The notes under the pieces: model-generated
Database searches by the model: none
What the model was told of the DNA's origin: nothing
What the model saw: only the letters and a program-made list of their open reading frames with translations
Origin: Oscillospiraceae bacterium
Lineage (GTDB): Bacteria > Bacillota > Clostridia > Oscillospirales > Ruminococcaceae
Assembly: GCA_003531585.1 (NCBI GenBank)
Contig: DQFX01000060.1
Span: 678 to 64,677 of the forward strand
Length of the DNA stretch: 64,000 nucleotides
Direction: 5' to 3'
Position numbers and translations under genes: made by a program
Shown: positions 8,712 through 16,362 of the stretch, piece by piece
Layout of the letters: every line of letters begins with the position of its first letter
How positions within the stretch are numbered: position 1 is the stretch's first letter

Positions 8712-10055
8712 ATGTTTACAACAGTTGAAATTGCAGAGGTCACCGGGGGAAAGCTCCTCGGCGGCAGCGTTACGGTTACGGGAGTTTCCACGGACACCCG
8801 CACGATAGCTCCGGGAATGCTCTTTGTTGCGATAAGGGGCGAGAGCTTCGACGGCAACGACTACGTCGGCGCGGCGGCTGAAAAGGGCGCGGCTGCGGCG
8901 ATATCCGACCGGAGCTCCGGCGCGGACGGGTATTCCATTCCGGTGATACTGGTGGAGGACAGCCGCGCGGCTCAGCTTGCGCTTGCCCGCTACCACCGCG
9001 AACGTTTTCCGCTGAAGCTGGTCGGCGTGACCGGAAGCGTGGGAAAGACCTCCACGAAGGATATGGTGTACGCGGTGCTTTCCGCGAAGTACACCACGCT
9101 CAAGACCGAGGGGAACTTCAATAACGATATCGGGCTTCCGCGTACGCTTTTCCGGCTCAACGAGAGCTACGGCGCGGCGGTCATCGAAATGGGAATGTCC
9201 GGTCTGGGGGAGATAAGCGTGCTTTCGAAGGCGGCGGCTCCCGACATCTGCATTATAACGAATATCGGCTGGTGCCACATCGAAAACTTAAAGACACGCG
9301 AAAATATCCTGAAGGCAAAGCTCGAGATACTCGACGGCGCTTCTGCGGAGGCTCCGCTGATACTCAACGGCGACGACGAGTTTCTGAAAACCGTGGATAT
9401 CCCGGGCAGGAAGATAGTCCGGTACGGCAGGGGAGATAACTGCGGCGTCCGGGCGGAGGATATCATCCAGACCGCAGACAATCAGGAATTCACGCTGGTT
9501 TACGGCGGCAAGAGGTATACCGCGAAGCTCCCGGTGGTCGGAGAGCACCATGTTATGAACGCGCTCGCGGCGTTCGCTGCGGGGATAGAGGCGGGCATGA
9601 CGGCTGAGGAGATAATTCCGGCGTTCCTGCGCTACGAGGCTTCCGGAATGCGCCAGCGGATCGAAAAGCGCGGCGATATCACTGTGATACTGGACTGCTA
9701 CAACGCAAGCCCGACCTCGATGGAAAGCTCGCTTTCCGTGCTGGGCGGCATGGAGTGCTCCGGCAGGAAGTGCGCTGTGCTCGGCGATATGCTGGAGCTT
9801 GGCGAGATGTCCGCGCAGCTCCACGCCGGGGTGGCTGAATACATCACGAAAAATGCCGACTGCGCGTTCCTTTACGGCGCGGAGATGGCGAACTGCCGCG
9901 AGGCGCTGGAACGCTCCGGCTTTGAGGTACATCATTCCACGGATAAGGCGGCGCTCACGGCGGAGCTGCTGAGCTGGCTGCGTCCGGGTGACATCGCGCT
10001 GTTCAAAGGAAGCCGCGGCATGCGCATGGAGGAGATCGCCGAAAAGGTGAAATAA
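8712..10055 (+). CDS. murF: UDP-MurNAc-tripeptide:D-Ala-D-Ala ligase
   Basis: 447 residues. Mur-ligase domains in order: N-terminal UDP-binding MurE/F domain (VSTDTRTIAPGMLFVAIRGE), ATP loop GVTGSVGKTSTKDM (~107-120), EGNFNNDIGLP, the central ITNIGWCHIENLKTRENI, and the C-terminal domain with DCYNASPTSMESSL and GDMLELGE. It adds D-Ala-D-Ala to complete the UDP-MurNAc-pentapeptide. Eleven bases after murE and 18 before mraY. Confidence 0.96.
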   Translation: MFTTVEIAEVTGGKLLGGSVTVTGVSTDTRTIAPGMLFVAIRGESFDGNDYVGAAAEKGAAAAISDRSSGADGYSIPVILVEDSRAAQLALARYHRERFPLKLVGVTGSVGKTSTKDMVYAVLSAKYTTLKTEGNFNNDIGLPRTLFRLNESYGAAVIEMGMSGLGEISVLSKAAAPDICIITNIGWCHIENLKTRENILKAKLEILDGASAEAPLILNGDDEFLKTVDIPGRKIVRYGRGDNCGVRAEDIIQTADNQEFTLVYGGKRYTAKLPVVGEHHVMNALAAFAAGIEAGMTAEEIIPAFLRYEASGMRQRIEKRGDITVILDCYNASPTSMESSLSVLGGMECSGRKCAVLGDMLELGEMSAQLHAGVAEYITKNADCAFLYGAEMANCREALERSGFEVHHSTDKAALTAELLSWLRPGDIALFKGSRGMRMEEIAEKVK

Positions 10056-10073
10056 AAACAAAGGGGAAGAGTT

Positions 10074-11120
10074 ATGGTTATCTGGATCAGCGTTATCGCT
10101 GCGGTTCTGGCGTTCGGGCTGACTTGGCTGGCGGGGGTGTGGTTCATTCCGTTCCTGCACAAGCTGAAATACGGTCAGACGATACTTGATATAGGTCCCA
10201 AGTGGCACAAGGCAAAGAAGCAGGGAACTCCCACGATGGGCGGTATCATGTTCATCATCGCTGTGAGCGTGTGCTTCGCCTGCGCGGTGATACTGTTCGG
10301 CCCGCTCGGCGGGAAGAATTTCGCCGGCGAGGACAGGCAGGAGCTTGTGCGCGCGGTCTCCGGGCTGATAATGGCTGTTATGTTCGGCTTCATGGGATTC
10401 CTCGACGACTTCATCAAGGTCAAGAAGAAGCACAACGAGGGTCTCACCGTAATGCAGAAGATCGTCATTCAGGTGCTGATAATCGCGGCATATTTCGCGA
10501 CGCTCTACCTCAACGGAATGACCCGCACAGCGATACTGTTCCCCTGGGGCTGGACCTGGGAGCTTGGGTGGCTCTACTACCCGATAATGGGCATTGTTAT
10601 CCTCTACCTCGTCAACGCCGTGAACCTCACCGACGGCATCGACGGGCTGTGCTCCTGCGTTACCGTGGTTTACATGGCGGCGTTCGCCTGCATTTCCGGT
10701 ATCCTCGGAATGTACTGTGAGACGCTTCTCGCGCTGCTGACCGCCGGAGGCTGCATAGGCTTCCTGATGTGGAATTTCCCGCCGGCTAAGGTGTTCATGG
10801 GCGATACCGGCTCGATGTTCCTGGGCGGCGTTGTGTGCGCGCTGGGCGTGGGCTGCGGCGCGGAGTTCCTCATGCTGATGGCGGCGCTGGTCTACATCTG
10901 CGAGGCGCTTTCGGTGGTTATCCAGGTGACTGTGTTCAAGATAACCAAGAAGATTTACCACACCAAAGAGGGCAAGCGGCTGTTCAAGATGACGCCTATC
11001 CATCATCATTTTGAACTCAGCGGCTGGAGCGAACTCAAGATAGACGTCGTATTCTCTCTTACCGCAGCGGTACTAGGCTCGGGCGCCGTACTGCTTGCGA
11101 TGAACATGTTTGCAAGATGA
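10074..11120 (+). CDS. mraY: Phospho-MurNAc-pentapeptide translocase MraY
   Basis: 348 residues with about ten membrane segments. Family motifs: GTPTMGGIMF (~43-52), the metal-binding FLDDFIKVKKKHNEG (~111-125), NAVNLTDGIDGL (~181-192), FMGDTGSMFLGG, and the C-terminal MTPIHHHFELSGW. It transfers phospho-MurNAc-pentapeptide to undecaprenyl phosphate to make lipid I. In many Firmicutes murD follows mraY; here ftsW follows after 12 bases. Confidence 0.97.
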   Translation: MVIWISVIAAVLAFGLTWLAGVWFIPFLHKLKYGQTILDIGPKWHKAKKQGTPTMGGIMFIIAVSVCFACAVILFGPLGGKNFAGEDRQELVRAVSGLIMAVMFGFMGFLDDFIKVKKKHNEGLTVMQKIVIQVLIIAAYFATLYLNGMTRTAILFPWGWTWELGWLYYPIMGIVILYLVNAVNLTDGIDGLCSCVTVVYMAAFACISGILGMYCETLLALLTAGGCIGFLMWNFPPAKVFMGDTGSMFLGGVVCALGVGCGAEFLMLMAALVYICEALSVVIQVTVFKITKKIYHTKEGKRLFKMTPIHHHFELSGWSELKIDVVFSLTAAVLGSGAVLLAMNMFAR

Positions 11121-11132
11121 CAGGAGGTCACG

Positions 11133-12389
11133 ATGGCAGTAGGTCATAACACCGGGGCTGTCCGGGAGAATCCCGGCATGCCGCGCGAGCGCGGAAAGCG
11201 AAGGGAGCGTCCGCCGGAAAAGAAAAAGATCGGCTTCTTTCACGATAAAACGGCAGGCGCGGTAGACATGCCAATGCTGGTCATCACGCTGGTGCTGCTG
11301 GTTCTGGGTATCACGATGATGTTCTCCGCCAGCCACGCGCTTTCCTACCGCGACAACGGCGGCGACTCCTACCAGTACGCCACGAGGCAGCTCTTTTTCG
11401 CGGGCGCCGGACTGATCGCGATGTTCTTCCTGAGCCTGGTGGACTACCGCATATTTATCAGCGAGTGGCACCCGAAGCTGTTCGGCAAGGTACGCACCAT
11501 CACGCTCTCGCATGTGGCTCTGGTGGTCTCGCTCGGACTTACAGCCCTTGTAATCCCATTCGGAATAAGGAATATCGCAGACGGCCCGAAGCGCTGGCTT
11601 CCTATCCCGGGAGGCTCCTTCCAGCCCTCGGACGTGCTTAAATTCGGACTGATAATCTGGCTCGCCTGGTACGTTTCGAAGAACTACCAGAAAATGCGGC
11701 ATTTCGTCACCGGACTGCTGAAACCCGGTCTGTTGCTCGGCGTGATAGTCGTGCTGCTGATGCTGCAGCCGCACCTTTCCTGCGTTATCATCATGGGAGT
11801 TATCTTCATCGTGATGATACTGGTCGGCGGCGCGAATCTCCGGCAGGTGCTGACCTGCGCCGCGATAGGAATTCCGTGTATACTCCTGCTCATGCAGGTG
11901 TCCGGATACAGCTACTTCTGGGAGCGCCTTACCATGGACCCGCTCGCCGACCCCTCCGACACGACCTACCAGACCTACCAGGCGATACTGGCGATAGGTT
12001 CCGGCGGACTGTGGGGCAAGGGCTTCGATCACTCCACGCAGAAGTACTACTACCTCCCGGAGGCGCAGAATGACTTCGTTTACGCCATCTGCTGCGAGGA
12101 GTTCGGCTTTATCGGCGGAGCGCTCATCATTCTGCTGTTCATCATTTTCCTGCTCCGCGGATTCTACATCGGCAGGAAGTCACAGGACCGCTTCGGGCTT
12201 ATGCTCGCTACCGGTATCTCGCTTCAGGTCGGAGCGCAGGCTCTGTTCAACATCGGCGTTAACGTGTGCGCGCTCCCGAATACGGGTATATCGCTGCCGT
12301 TCTTCAGCTACGGCGGTACGGCGCTGTTCGTGCTCCTGTGCGAGATAGGCGTGCTTCTTTCGATATCAAGACGTGCAAATCTGAATTAA
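11133..12389 (+). CDS. ftsW: SEDS peptidoglycan glycosyltransferase FtsW/SpoVE
   Basis: 418 residues. A basic N-terminal tail (~40 residues, rich in Arg/Lys) is followed by about ten membrane segments. SEDS motifs: GPKRWLPIPGGSFQPSDVLKF (~149-170), QPHLSCVIIM, the large extracytoplasmic loop with YQTYQAILAIGSGGLWGKGF, and the final NVCALPNTGISLPFFSYGGTALF. It polymerises lipid II at the septum with the class B PBP encoded upstream. Downstream murG is 13 bases away. FtsW and the sporulation homologue SpoVE cannot be told apart here. Confidence 0.95.
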   Translation: MAVGHNTGAVRENPGMPRERGKRRERPPEKKKIGFFHDKTAGAVDMPMLVITLVLLVLGITMMFSASHALSYRDNGGDSYQYATRQLFFAGAGLIAMFFLSLVDYRIFISEWHPKLFGKVRTITLSHVALVVSLGLTALVIPFGIRNIADGPKRWLPIPGGSFQPSDVLKFGLIIWLAWYVSKNYQKMRHFVTGLLKPGLLLGVIVVLLMLQPHLSCVIIMGVIFIVMILVGGANLRQVLTCAAIGIPCILLLMQVSGYSYFWERLTMDPLADPSDTTYQTYQAILAIGSGGLWGKGFDHSTQKYYYLPEAQNDFVYAICCEEFGFIGGALIILLFIIFLLRGFYIGRKSQDRFGLMLATGISLQVGAQALFNIGVNVCALPNTGISLPFFSYGGTALFVLLCEIGVLLSISRRANLN

Positions 12390-12402
12390 TGGGGGAACTG
12401 AA

Positions 12403-13554
12403 ATGAAGGCTATATTCGCAGCCGGCGGCACCGCCGGACATATCAACCCGGCGCTTGCCATCGCCGATAAGCTCAAGAGCGTATTTCCCGATGCGGAGAT
12501 AATGTTCATCGGAACTCCGCAGGGCATGGAAGCCCGCCTAGTGACCAAAGCGGGCTACAACTTCACGCCGGTGGAAATGGCGGGATTCCAGCGCCATATC
12601 TCGATACAGAACATCGGGCGCAACGCGAAGGCGGCGTATCTGTACTTCTTCGCGGCAAAGCGCGCCGTCCGGAAGATACTCAAGGAATTCCAGCCGGATA
12701 TCGTTATCGGCACCGGCGGATACGTCACCGGGACGGTGCTCGGTCAGGCGGCGGCTCTCGGGATAAAGACCGTCACCCACGAGAGCAACTCCTACCCGGG
12801 CATGGCGACGAAAATGCTCGCGAAGAAGGCCGACAAGGTGCTGCTGGCAACTGCCGACGCCGAGAAGTACCTCAGCAGCACGGAACACTGCGTAGTCACA
12901 GGAAACCCGCTGCGCTCCAACATCAAGATAGAGGAGCGCTCCGCCGCCAGGAAGCGGCTGGGTCTGCCGGATCAGTTCACGATACTTTCGTTTGGCGGAA
13001 GCCTCGGAGCTAACCGCATAACCGAGGCGGTCGCGGAGCTCATCGCCTGGGAGGAAAAGACCGGCGGCATAAATCACATACATTCCTACGGCGGCAAGGG
13101 AAAGGAGCTGTTCTACTCCGCGCTGGAGCAGAGCGGAGCACACGAGGACAAGTCGAAGCACATATTCCGGGACTACATCGACAATATGTACACCTGCATG
13201 TGCGCGGCTGACCTGATAATCTCCCGCGCCGGAGCAATGACCATCACCGAGCTGATGGCGATAGGCAGGCCGGCGGTACTGGTACCATACCCGAACGCGG
13301 CTGAGAATCACCAGTACTACAACGCGCTGACTCTCAGCAACGCGCACGCCGCGATACTTATTGAGGACAAGGATCTCACCAAGGCTAGGCTGGTGGAGGA
13401 GGTCTCCGCGCTTTACAACGACCGCGGCAGGCTGGCGCTTATGGAGGAGAACTCCCGCCGCAGCGCAAAGAACGACGCCGCAGACCGTATCCTGGGCGAG
13501 ATAATCGACCTGCTCGGCAAGGAAAAGTTCGAGAACCAAGGAAGCACTGATTAA
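12403..13554 (+). CDS. murG: UDP-GlcNAc:lipid I N-acetylglucosaminyltransferase MurG
   Basis: 383 residues. GT28 motifs: the N-terminal GGTAGHINPALAIAD loop (~6-20), GTGGYVTGTV, HESNSYPGMATKMLAKKAD, SFGGSLGANRITEAV, and the UDP-sugar site SRAGAMTITELMAIGRPAVLVPYPNAAENHQYYNA. It makes lipid II on the inner membrane face. The last residues N-Q-G-S-T-D and the TAA stop lie inside the left end of the hairpin element at 13538-13807, so the natural C-terminus was probably replaced by the insertion; the enzyme core is intact. Confidence 0.96.
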   Translation: MKAIFAAGGTAGHINPALAIADKLKSVFPDAEIMFIGTPQGMEARLVTKAGYNFTPVEMAGFQRHISIQNIGRNAKAAYLYFFAAKRAVRKILKEFQPDIVIGTGGYVTGTVLGQAAALGIKTVTHESNSYPGMATKMLAKKADKVLLATADAEKYLSSTEHCVVTGNPLRSNIKIEERSAARKRLGLPDQFTILSFGGSLGANRITEAVAELIAWEEKTGGINHIHSYGGKGKELFYSALEQSGAHEDKSKHIFRDYIDNMYTCMCAADLIISRAGAMTITELMAIGRPAVLVPYPNAAENHQYYNALTLSNAHAAILIEDKDLTKARLVEEVSALYNDRGRLALMEENSRRSAKNDAADRILGEIIDLLGKEKFENQGSTD

Positions 13555-13630
13555 ATCACGCCTGACGGCTTGGCACGCATTTTGCTTGCATCTTTTCCGT
13601 TATATTGCACAATTCGTCCAAGCAAGGCGT

Positions 13631-13684
13631 GTCTCCCCCGGTGGGGGAGGTGGCACGCAGTGCCAGAGGGGTTGACCGAAAGAC
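13631..13684. repeat. Nested hairpin insertion 1 in the murG-murA element
   Basis: 54 bases absent from copy 2. It contains CTCCCCC-ggt-GGGGGAG (13633-13649) and TGGCAC-gca-GTGCCA (13651-13665) side by side, then AGAGGGGTTGACC. Two tandem tight hairpins suggest a small palindromic repeat inserted into the larger one. Confidence 0.65.
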
Positions 13685-13697
13685 CAGCCTTGCGTCG

Positions 13698-13738
13698 CTA
13701 ATTGTTGACTTGAAAGCGCTTACGCTTCCGTCAACAAT
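13698..13738. repeat. Nested hairpin insertion 2 in the murG-murA element
   Basis: 41 bases absent from copy 2, with arms ATTGTTGAC (13701-13709) and GTCAACAAT (13730-13738) and an inner AAGCGctTACGCTT-like dyad. It sits between the shared blocks GCGTCG and TCCTCATTG. Confidence 0.6.
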
Positions 13739-13869
13739 TCCTCATTGTACAATCTGACGGAAAATCTGCGGCGCAATCTGCGCACCAGATTTAATCAGCA
13801 CTTCCTTAATCACAAAATAACACCTCCCGCATACTATGGAAACACAGTAATGCAGGAGGAGATGATCAT

Positions 13870-15153
13870 ATGGCAAACTGCCAGAAGCTCGTCGTTAACG
13901 GCGGGCGGCGGCTGGAGGGCGAACTCAGGGTGCAAGGAGCAAAGAACAGCGCGCTCCCGCTGCTTGCGGCGTGTGTGCTGGCGCACGGCGAATGCGTTCT
14001 GCATAACTGCCCGGAGCTTACCGACGTGGACGCGGCGTGCAGGATACTTTCCTGCCTTGGGTGCAGGTGTACCCGCAGCGGCGACACGGTGTGCGTGGAC
14101 GCCTCCAACGTCTGCGGCAATGAGATACCAGACAATTTGATGCGGGAAATGCGGTCGTCCATAGTGTTCCTGGGGGCGGTCCTCGGGAGAACGCGCCACT
14201 GTAAGCTGACTTTCCCGGGCGGCTGCGAGCTTGGCGCAAGACCTATCGACCTGCACCTCGCCGCGCTCCGGGACATGGGCGTCACGATAAGCGAGGAACA
14301 CGGCTGGCTGGAGTGCACGGCGGCTGGAGGTATCCGCGGCGGGAGCGTAACGCTTTCGTTCCCGTCGGTGGGAGCTACGGAGAACATAATGCTCGCGGCG
14401 GTTACAGCGTCCGGCCGCACCGAGATACACAACGCCGCCCGGGAGCCTGAGATAATCGACCTGGCGGAGTTCCTGGTGAAATGCGGTGCGAAAATAACCG
14501 GCGCCGGCGGCAGCACCATCTGCGTCGAGGGCGTATCCCGCCTTTCCCCCGCAGAGCACACGGTGATCCCCGACCGCATAGTTGCGGGGACGTACCTCTG
14601 CGCGGCGGCGATGACCCGGGGCGAGCTGATACTTACGCGGTGCGAGCCGTCGCACATGACGGGATTCCTCCCGGTGCTGGAGAGCATGGGGTGCCGTATC
14701 TACCCCTACGGCGGCGGGAAGCTGTACGTCAACTGCCCCAGGCGGCTGAACGCTCCGCCGACCATACGCACGATGCCCTATCCCGGATTCCCGACGGATA
14801 TTCAGGCGCTGTTCACGGCGGTGTGCTCCGCGGCGGAGGGCACCGCCGTGTTCGTGGAGACGATATTTGAGAACCGCTACCGGCACATTCCGGAGCTTAT
14901 ACGGCTCGGGGCGTCGATAAAGGTCGAGGGCAGGGTCGCGGTCGTGCAGGGCGTTGAGCAGCTCTCCGGCGCGAAGCTCTGCGCGGGGGAGCTGCGCGGA
15001 GGCGCGGCGCTGGTCACGGCGGCTCTGGCGGCTGAGGGAACCAGCGAGATAACCGGCGTGGGGTACATCGACCGGGGCTACGAAAGCATTGAAAAGGCGC
15101 TGCGTTCAGTCGGCGCGGATATTTCCCGGGTAGGGCAGCAAAGCAGAAATTAA
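13870..15153 (+). CDS. murA: UDP-N-acetylglucosamine 1-carboxyvinyltransferase
   Basis: 427 residues, full length. EPSP-synthase fold with the N-terminal VQGAKNSALPLLAA substrate motif (K-N), the R-S-S-I-VFLGAVLGR segment and the catalytic loop FPGGCELGARPIDLHL, where C119 is the PEP-binding cysteine attacked by fosfomycin. It performs the first committed step of peptidoglycan synthesis. The start follows a strong AGGAGGAG. It is unusual for murA to sit in this spot, between murG and ftsQ, although Firmicutes often place murA/murB here. Confidence 0.96.
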   Translation: MANCQKLVVNGGRRLEGELRVQGAKNSALPLLAACVLAHGECVLHNCPELTDVDAACRILSCLGCRCTRSGDTVCVDASNVCGNEIPDNLMREMRSSIVFLGAVLGRTRHCKLTFPGGCELGARPIDLHLAALRDMGVTISEEHGWLECTAAGGIRGGSVTLSFPSVGATENIMLAAVTASGRTEIHNAAREPEIIDLAEFLVKCGAKITGAGGSTICVEGVSRLSPAEHTVIPDRIVAGTYLCAAAMTRGELILTRCEPSHMTGFLPVLESMGCRIYPYGGGKLYVNCPRRLNAPPTIRTMPYPGFPTDIQALFTAVCSAAEGTAVFVETIFENRYRHIPELIRLGASIKVEGRVAVVQGVEQLSGAKLCAGELRGGAALVTAALAAEGTSEITGVGYIDRGYESIEKALRSVGADISRVGQQSRN

Positions 15154-15168
15154 CGGAGGAGTAAAAGC

Positions 15169-16218
15169 ATGGGCAGTAAAAAAACAGCGGCGCGGGGTGG
15201 AAGCGCTCAGCGGAGGAGACCCGCTAAGAGCGCACAAAATGTGCAGAACACACGCATTCAGCACACCCAGAATAGATCAGCACAGGAACGCACCGCCCGT
15301 CCGCAGGGAGCTCCGCCGCTAAGCGCCGCCCGCAGACCGGCTCCGCAGCCTGACAGGGCGCAGCGCAGGCGCACCGACCGCGCGATAAACCAGGCGACAG
15401 TTCACCGGAGCGTAAAGGGCAGGCGGCGCGGAAGCCGCGGCGGAAACTACATAATGTACTATATCCTGGCGGCAATAATAATCATCATCGTTCTGGCGGT
15501 GCTGTCGAATACGGTGCTGTTCAACTGCACCTCCATCGAGGTAGAGGGAAACTCCCGCTACACTGCGGAGCAGATAATAGCTCCGTCGGGGCTTGAGACC
15601 GGGCAGAACCTGCTGCATATCGACTCCGGCGACGCTGAGAAGCGTATCTCAGCTGCCCTCACTTATATAGATATGGTAGATGTCAGCAAGGTATTCCCGA
15701 CGAAGATAAAAATCACCGTCAAGGAGGCGGAAAAGTGGTTCCTGGTGAGCCAGGACGGAGTTACCGCGGCGGTTTCCCGAATGGGCAGAATAGTGGAGCT
15801 CGGCTCGGAAAGCGGGCTTCCGACGATCGTCGGCTACGACGCGGTGGAGCTTACTCCGGGAGCGACCCTGACTTCCAGCGAGAACGGAAAGACGCAGCTC
15901 CCGCTTCAGATCCTCGAAAAGGCGGAGCACTGCGGGATAACCGGAATAACCCGTGTGGACCTCACCGACAGATTTGACATCAGCGTCGACTGCGGCGATA
16001 ATATAACGCTCCAGCTCGGCGGTATCGCGGATATCGACAGCAAGTTCGCGGTCGGAGCGGAGGTCCTCCAGTATGAGCAGGCGAACGTCACGATAAATCT
16101 GAAGAACCCGAACAAGCCCTCCGCAAAGGATAAGATAGTATCGGTGGCGCTCCCGTCGCTGAACGGCACTGCGGAATCCACTGCGGAAGCGGCAGGCACC
16201 TCCGAACCGGCGGAGTGA
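15169..16218 (+). CDS. ftsQ: Cell division protein FtsQ/DivIB
   Basis: 349 residues. A long, highly basic, Gln/Arg/Ala-rich cytoplasmic tail (~1-95), one transmembrane helix (~98-118, IMYYILAAIIIIIVLAVLS), a POTRA domain (~122-195, FNCTSIEVEGNSRYTAEQII...), then the FtsQ beta domain and a Thr/Ser/Ala/Glu-rich tail. It binds FtsL and DivIC at the divisome. Fifteen bases after murA, so co-transcribed. The unusually long disordered cytoplasmic region is the main departure from E. coli FtsQ but resembles DivIB of Firmicutes. Confidence 0.85.
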   Translation: MGSKKTAARGGSAQRRRPAKSAQNVQNTRIQHTQNRSAQERTARPQGAPPLSAARRPAPQPDRAQRRRTDRAINQATVHRSVKGRRRGSRGGNYIMYYILAAIIIIIVLAVLSNTVLFNCTSIEVEGNSRYTAEQIIAPSGLETGQNLLHIDSGDAEKRISAALTYIDMVDVSKVFPTKIKITVKEAEKWFLVSQDGVTAAVSRMGRIVELGSESGLPTIVGYDAVELTPGATLTSSENGKTQLPLQILEKAEHCGITGITRVDLTDRFDISVDCGDNITLQLGGIADIDSKFAVGAEVLQYEQANVTINLKNPNKPSAKDKIVSVALPSLNGTAESTAEAAGTSEPAE

Positions 16219-16277
16219 CCCTGCCGGAATAATTCCCGGCGGGTGAATAATTTGTCAAAATATTTTTTAAAAAACAG

Positions 16278-16306
16278 TTGCAATTATTCTTTGTATCTGT
16301 TATAAT
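16278..16306 (+). promoter_or_regulatory. Sigma-A promoter of ftsZ
   Basis: TTGCAA (16278-16283), 17-base spacer, perfect TATAAT (16301-16306). It gives ftsZ its own transcript about 50 bases upstream of the start codon. Confidence 0.85.
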
Positions 16307-16362
16307 ATTAAGTAGTATTATATTTGCGTATCATGCGTCTAAAAATTTGGAGGGAAAAAGAC

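Larger units (their letters stand above)
13538..13807. repeat. MITE-like palindromic element, copy 1 (with two nested insertions)
   Basis: Terminal inverted repeats 13538-13557 and 13788-13807 match at 18 of 20 positions. Internal blocks (CTTGCTTGCATCTTTTCCGT, CACAATTCGTCC-AGCAAGGCG, CAGCCTTGCGTCG, CCTCATTGTACAATCTGACG) are shared nearly base for base with copy 2 at 58291-58469, and the whole is a long imperfect palindrome. Relative to copy 2 it carries two extra pieces, 13631-13684 and 13698-13738. No reading frame inside encodes a transposase, so it is non-autonomous. It fills the 315-base gap between murG and murA. Confidence 0.85.

Noticed and set aside
9288..11009. 573-codon open frame on the minus strand
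   Set aside because: It is the shadow of murF/mraY in a biased, GC-rich region; its His/Arg/Gln-rich translation is typical of antisense frames.
13631..13665. Tandem hairpins considered as a CRISPR repeat or tRNA-like gene
   Set aside because: There are no regularly spaced repeat units and no tRNA cloverleaf; the pieces are adjacent palindromes inside the larger element.
13745..14140. Reading frame overlapping the repeat element and murA
   Set aside because: It runs through the palindrome and then the wrong frame of murA, without a ribosome site or family similarity.
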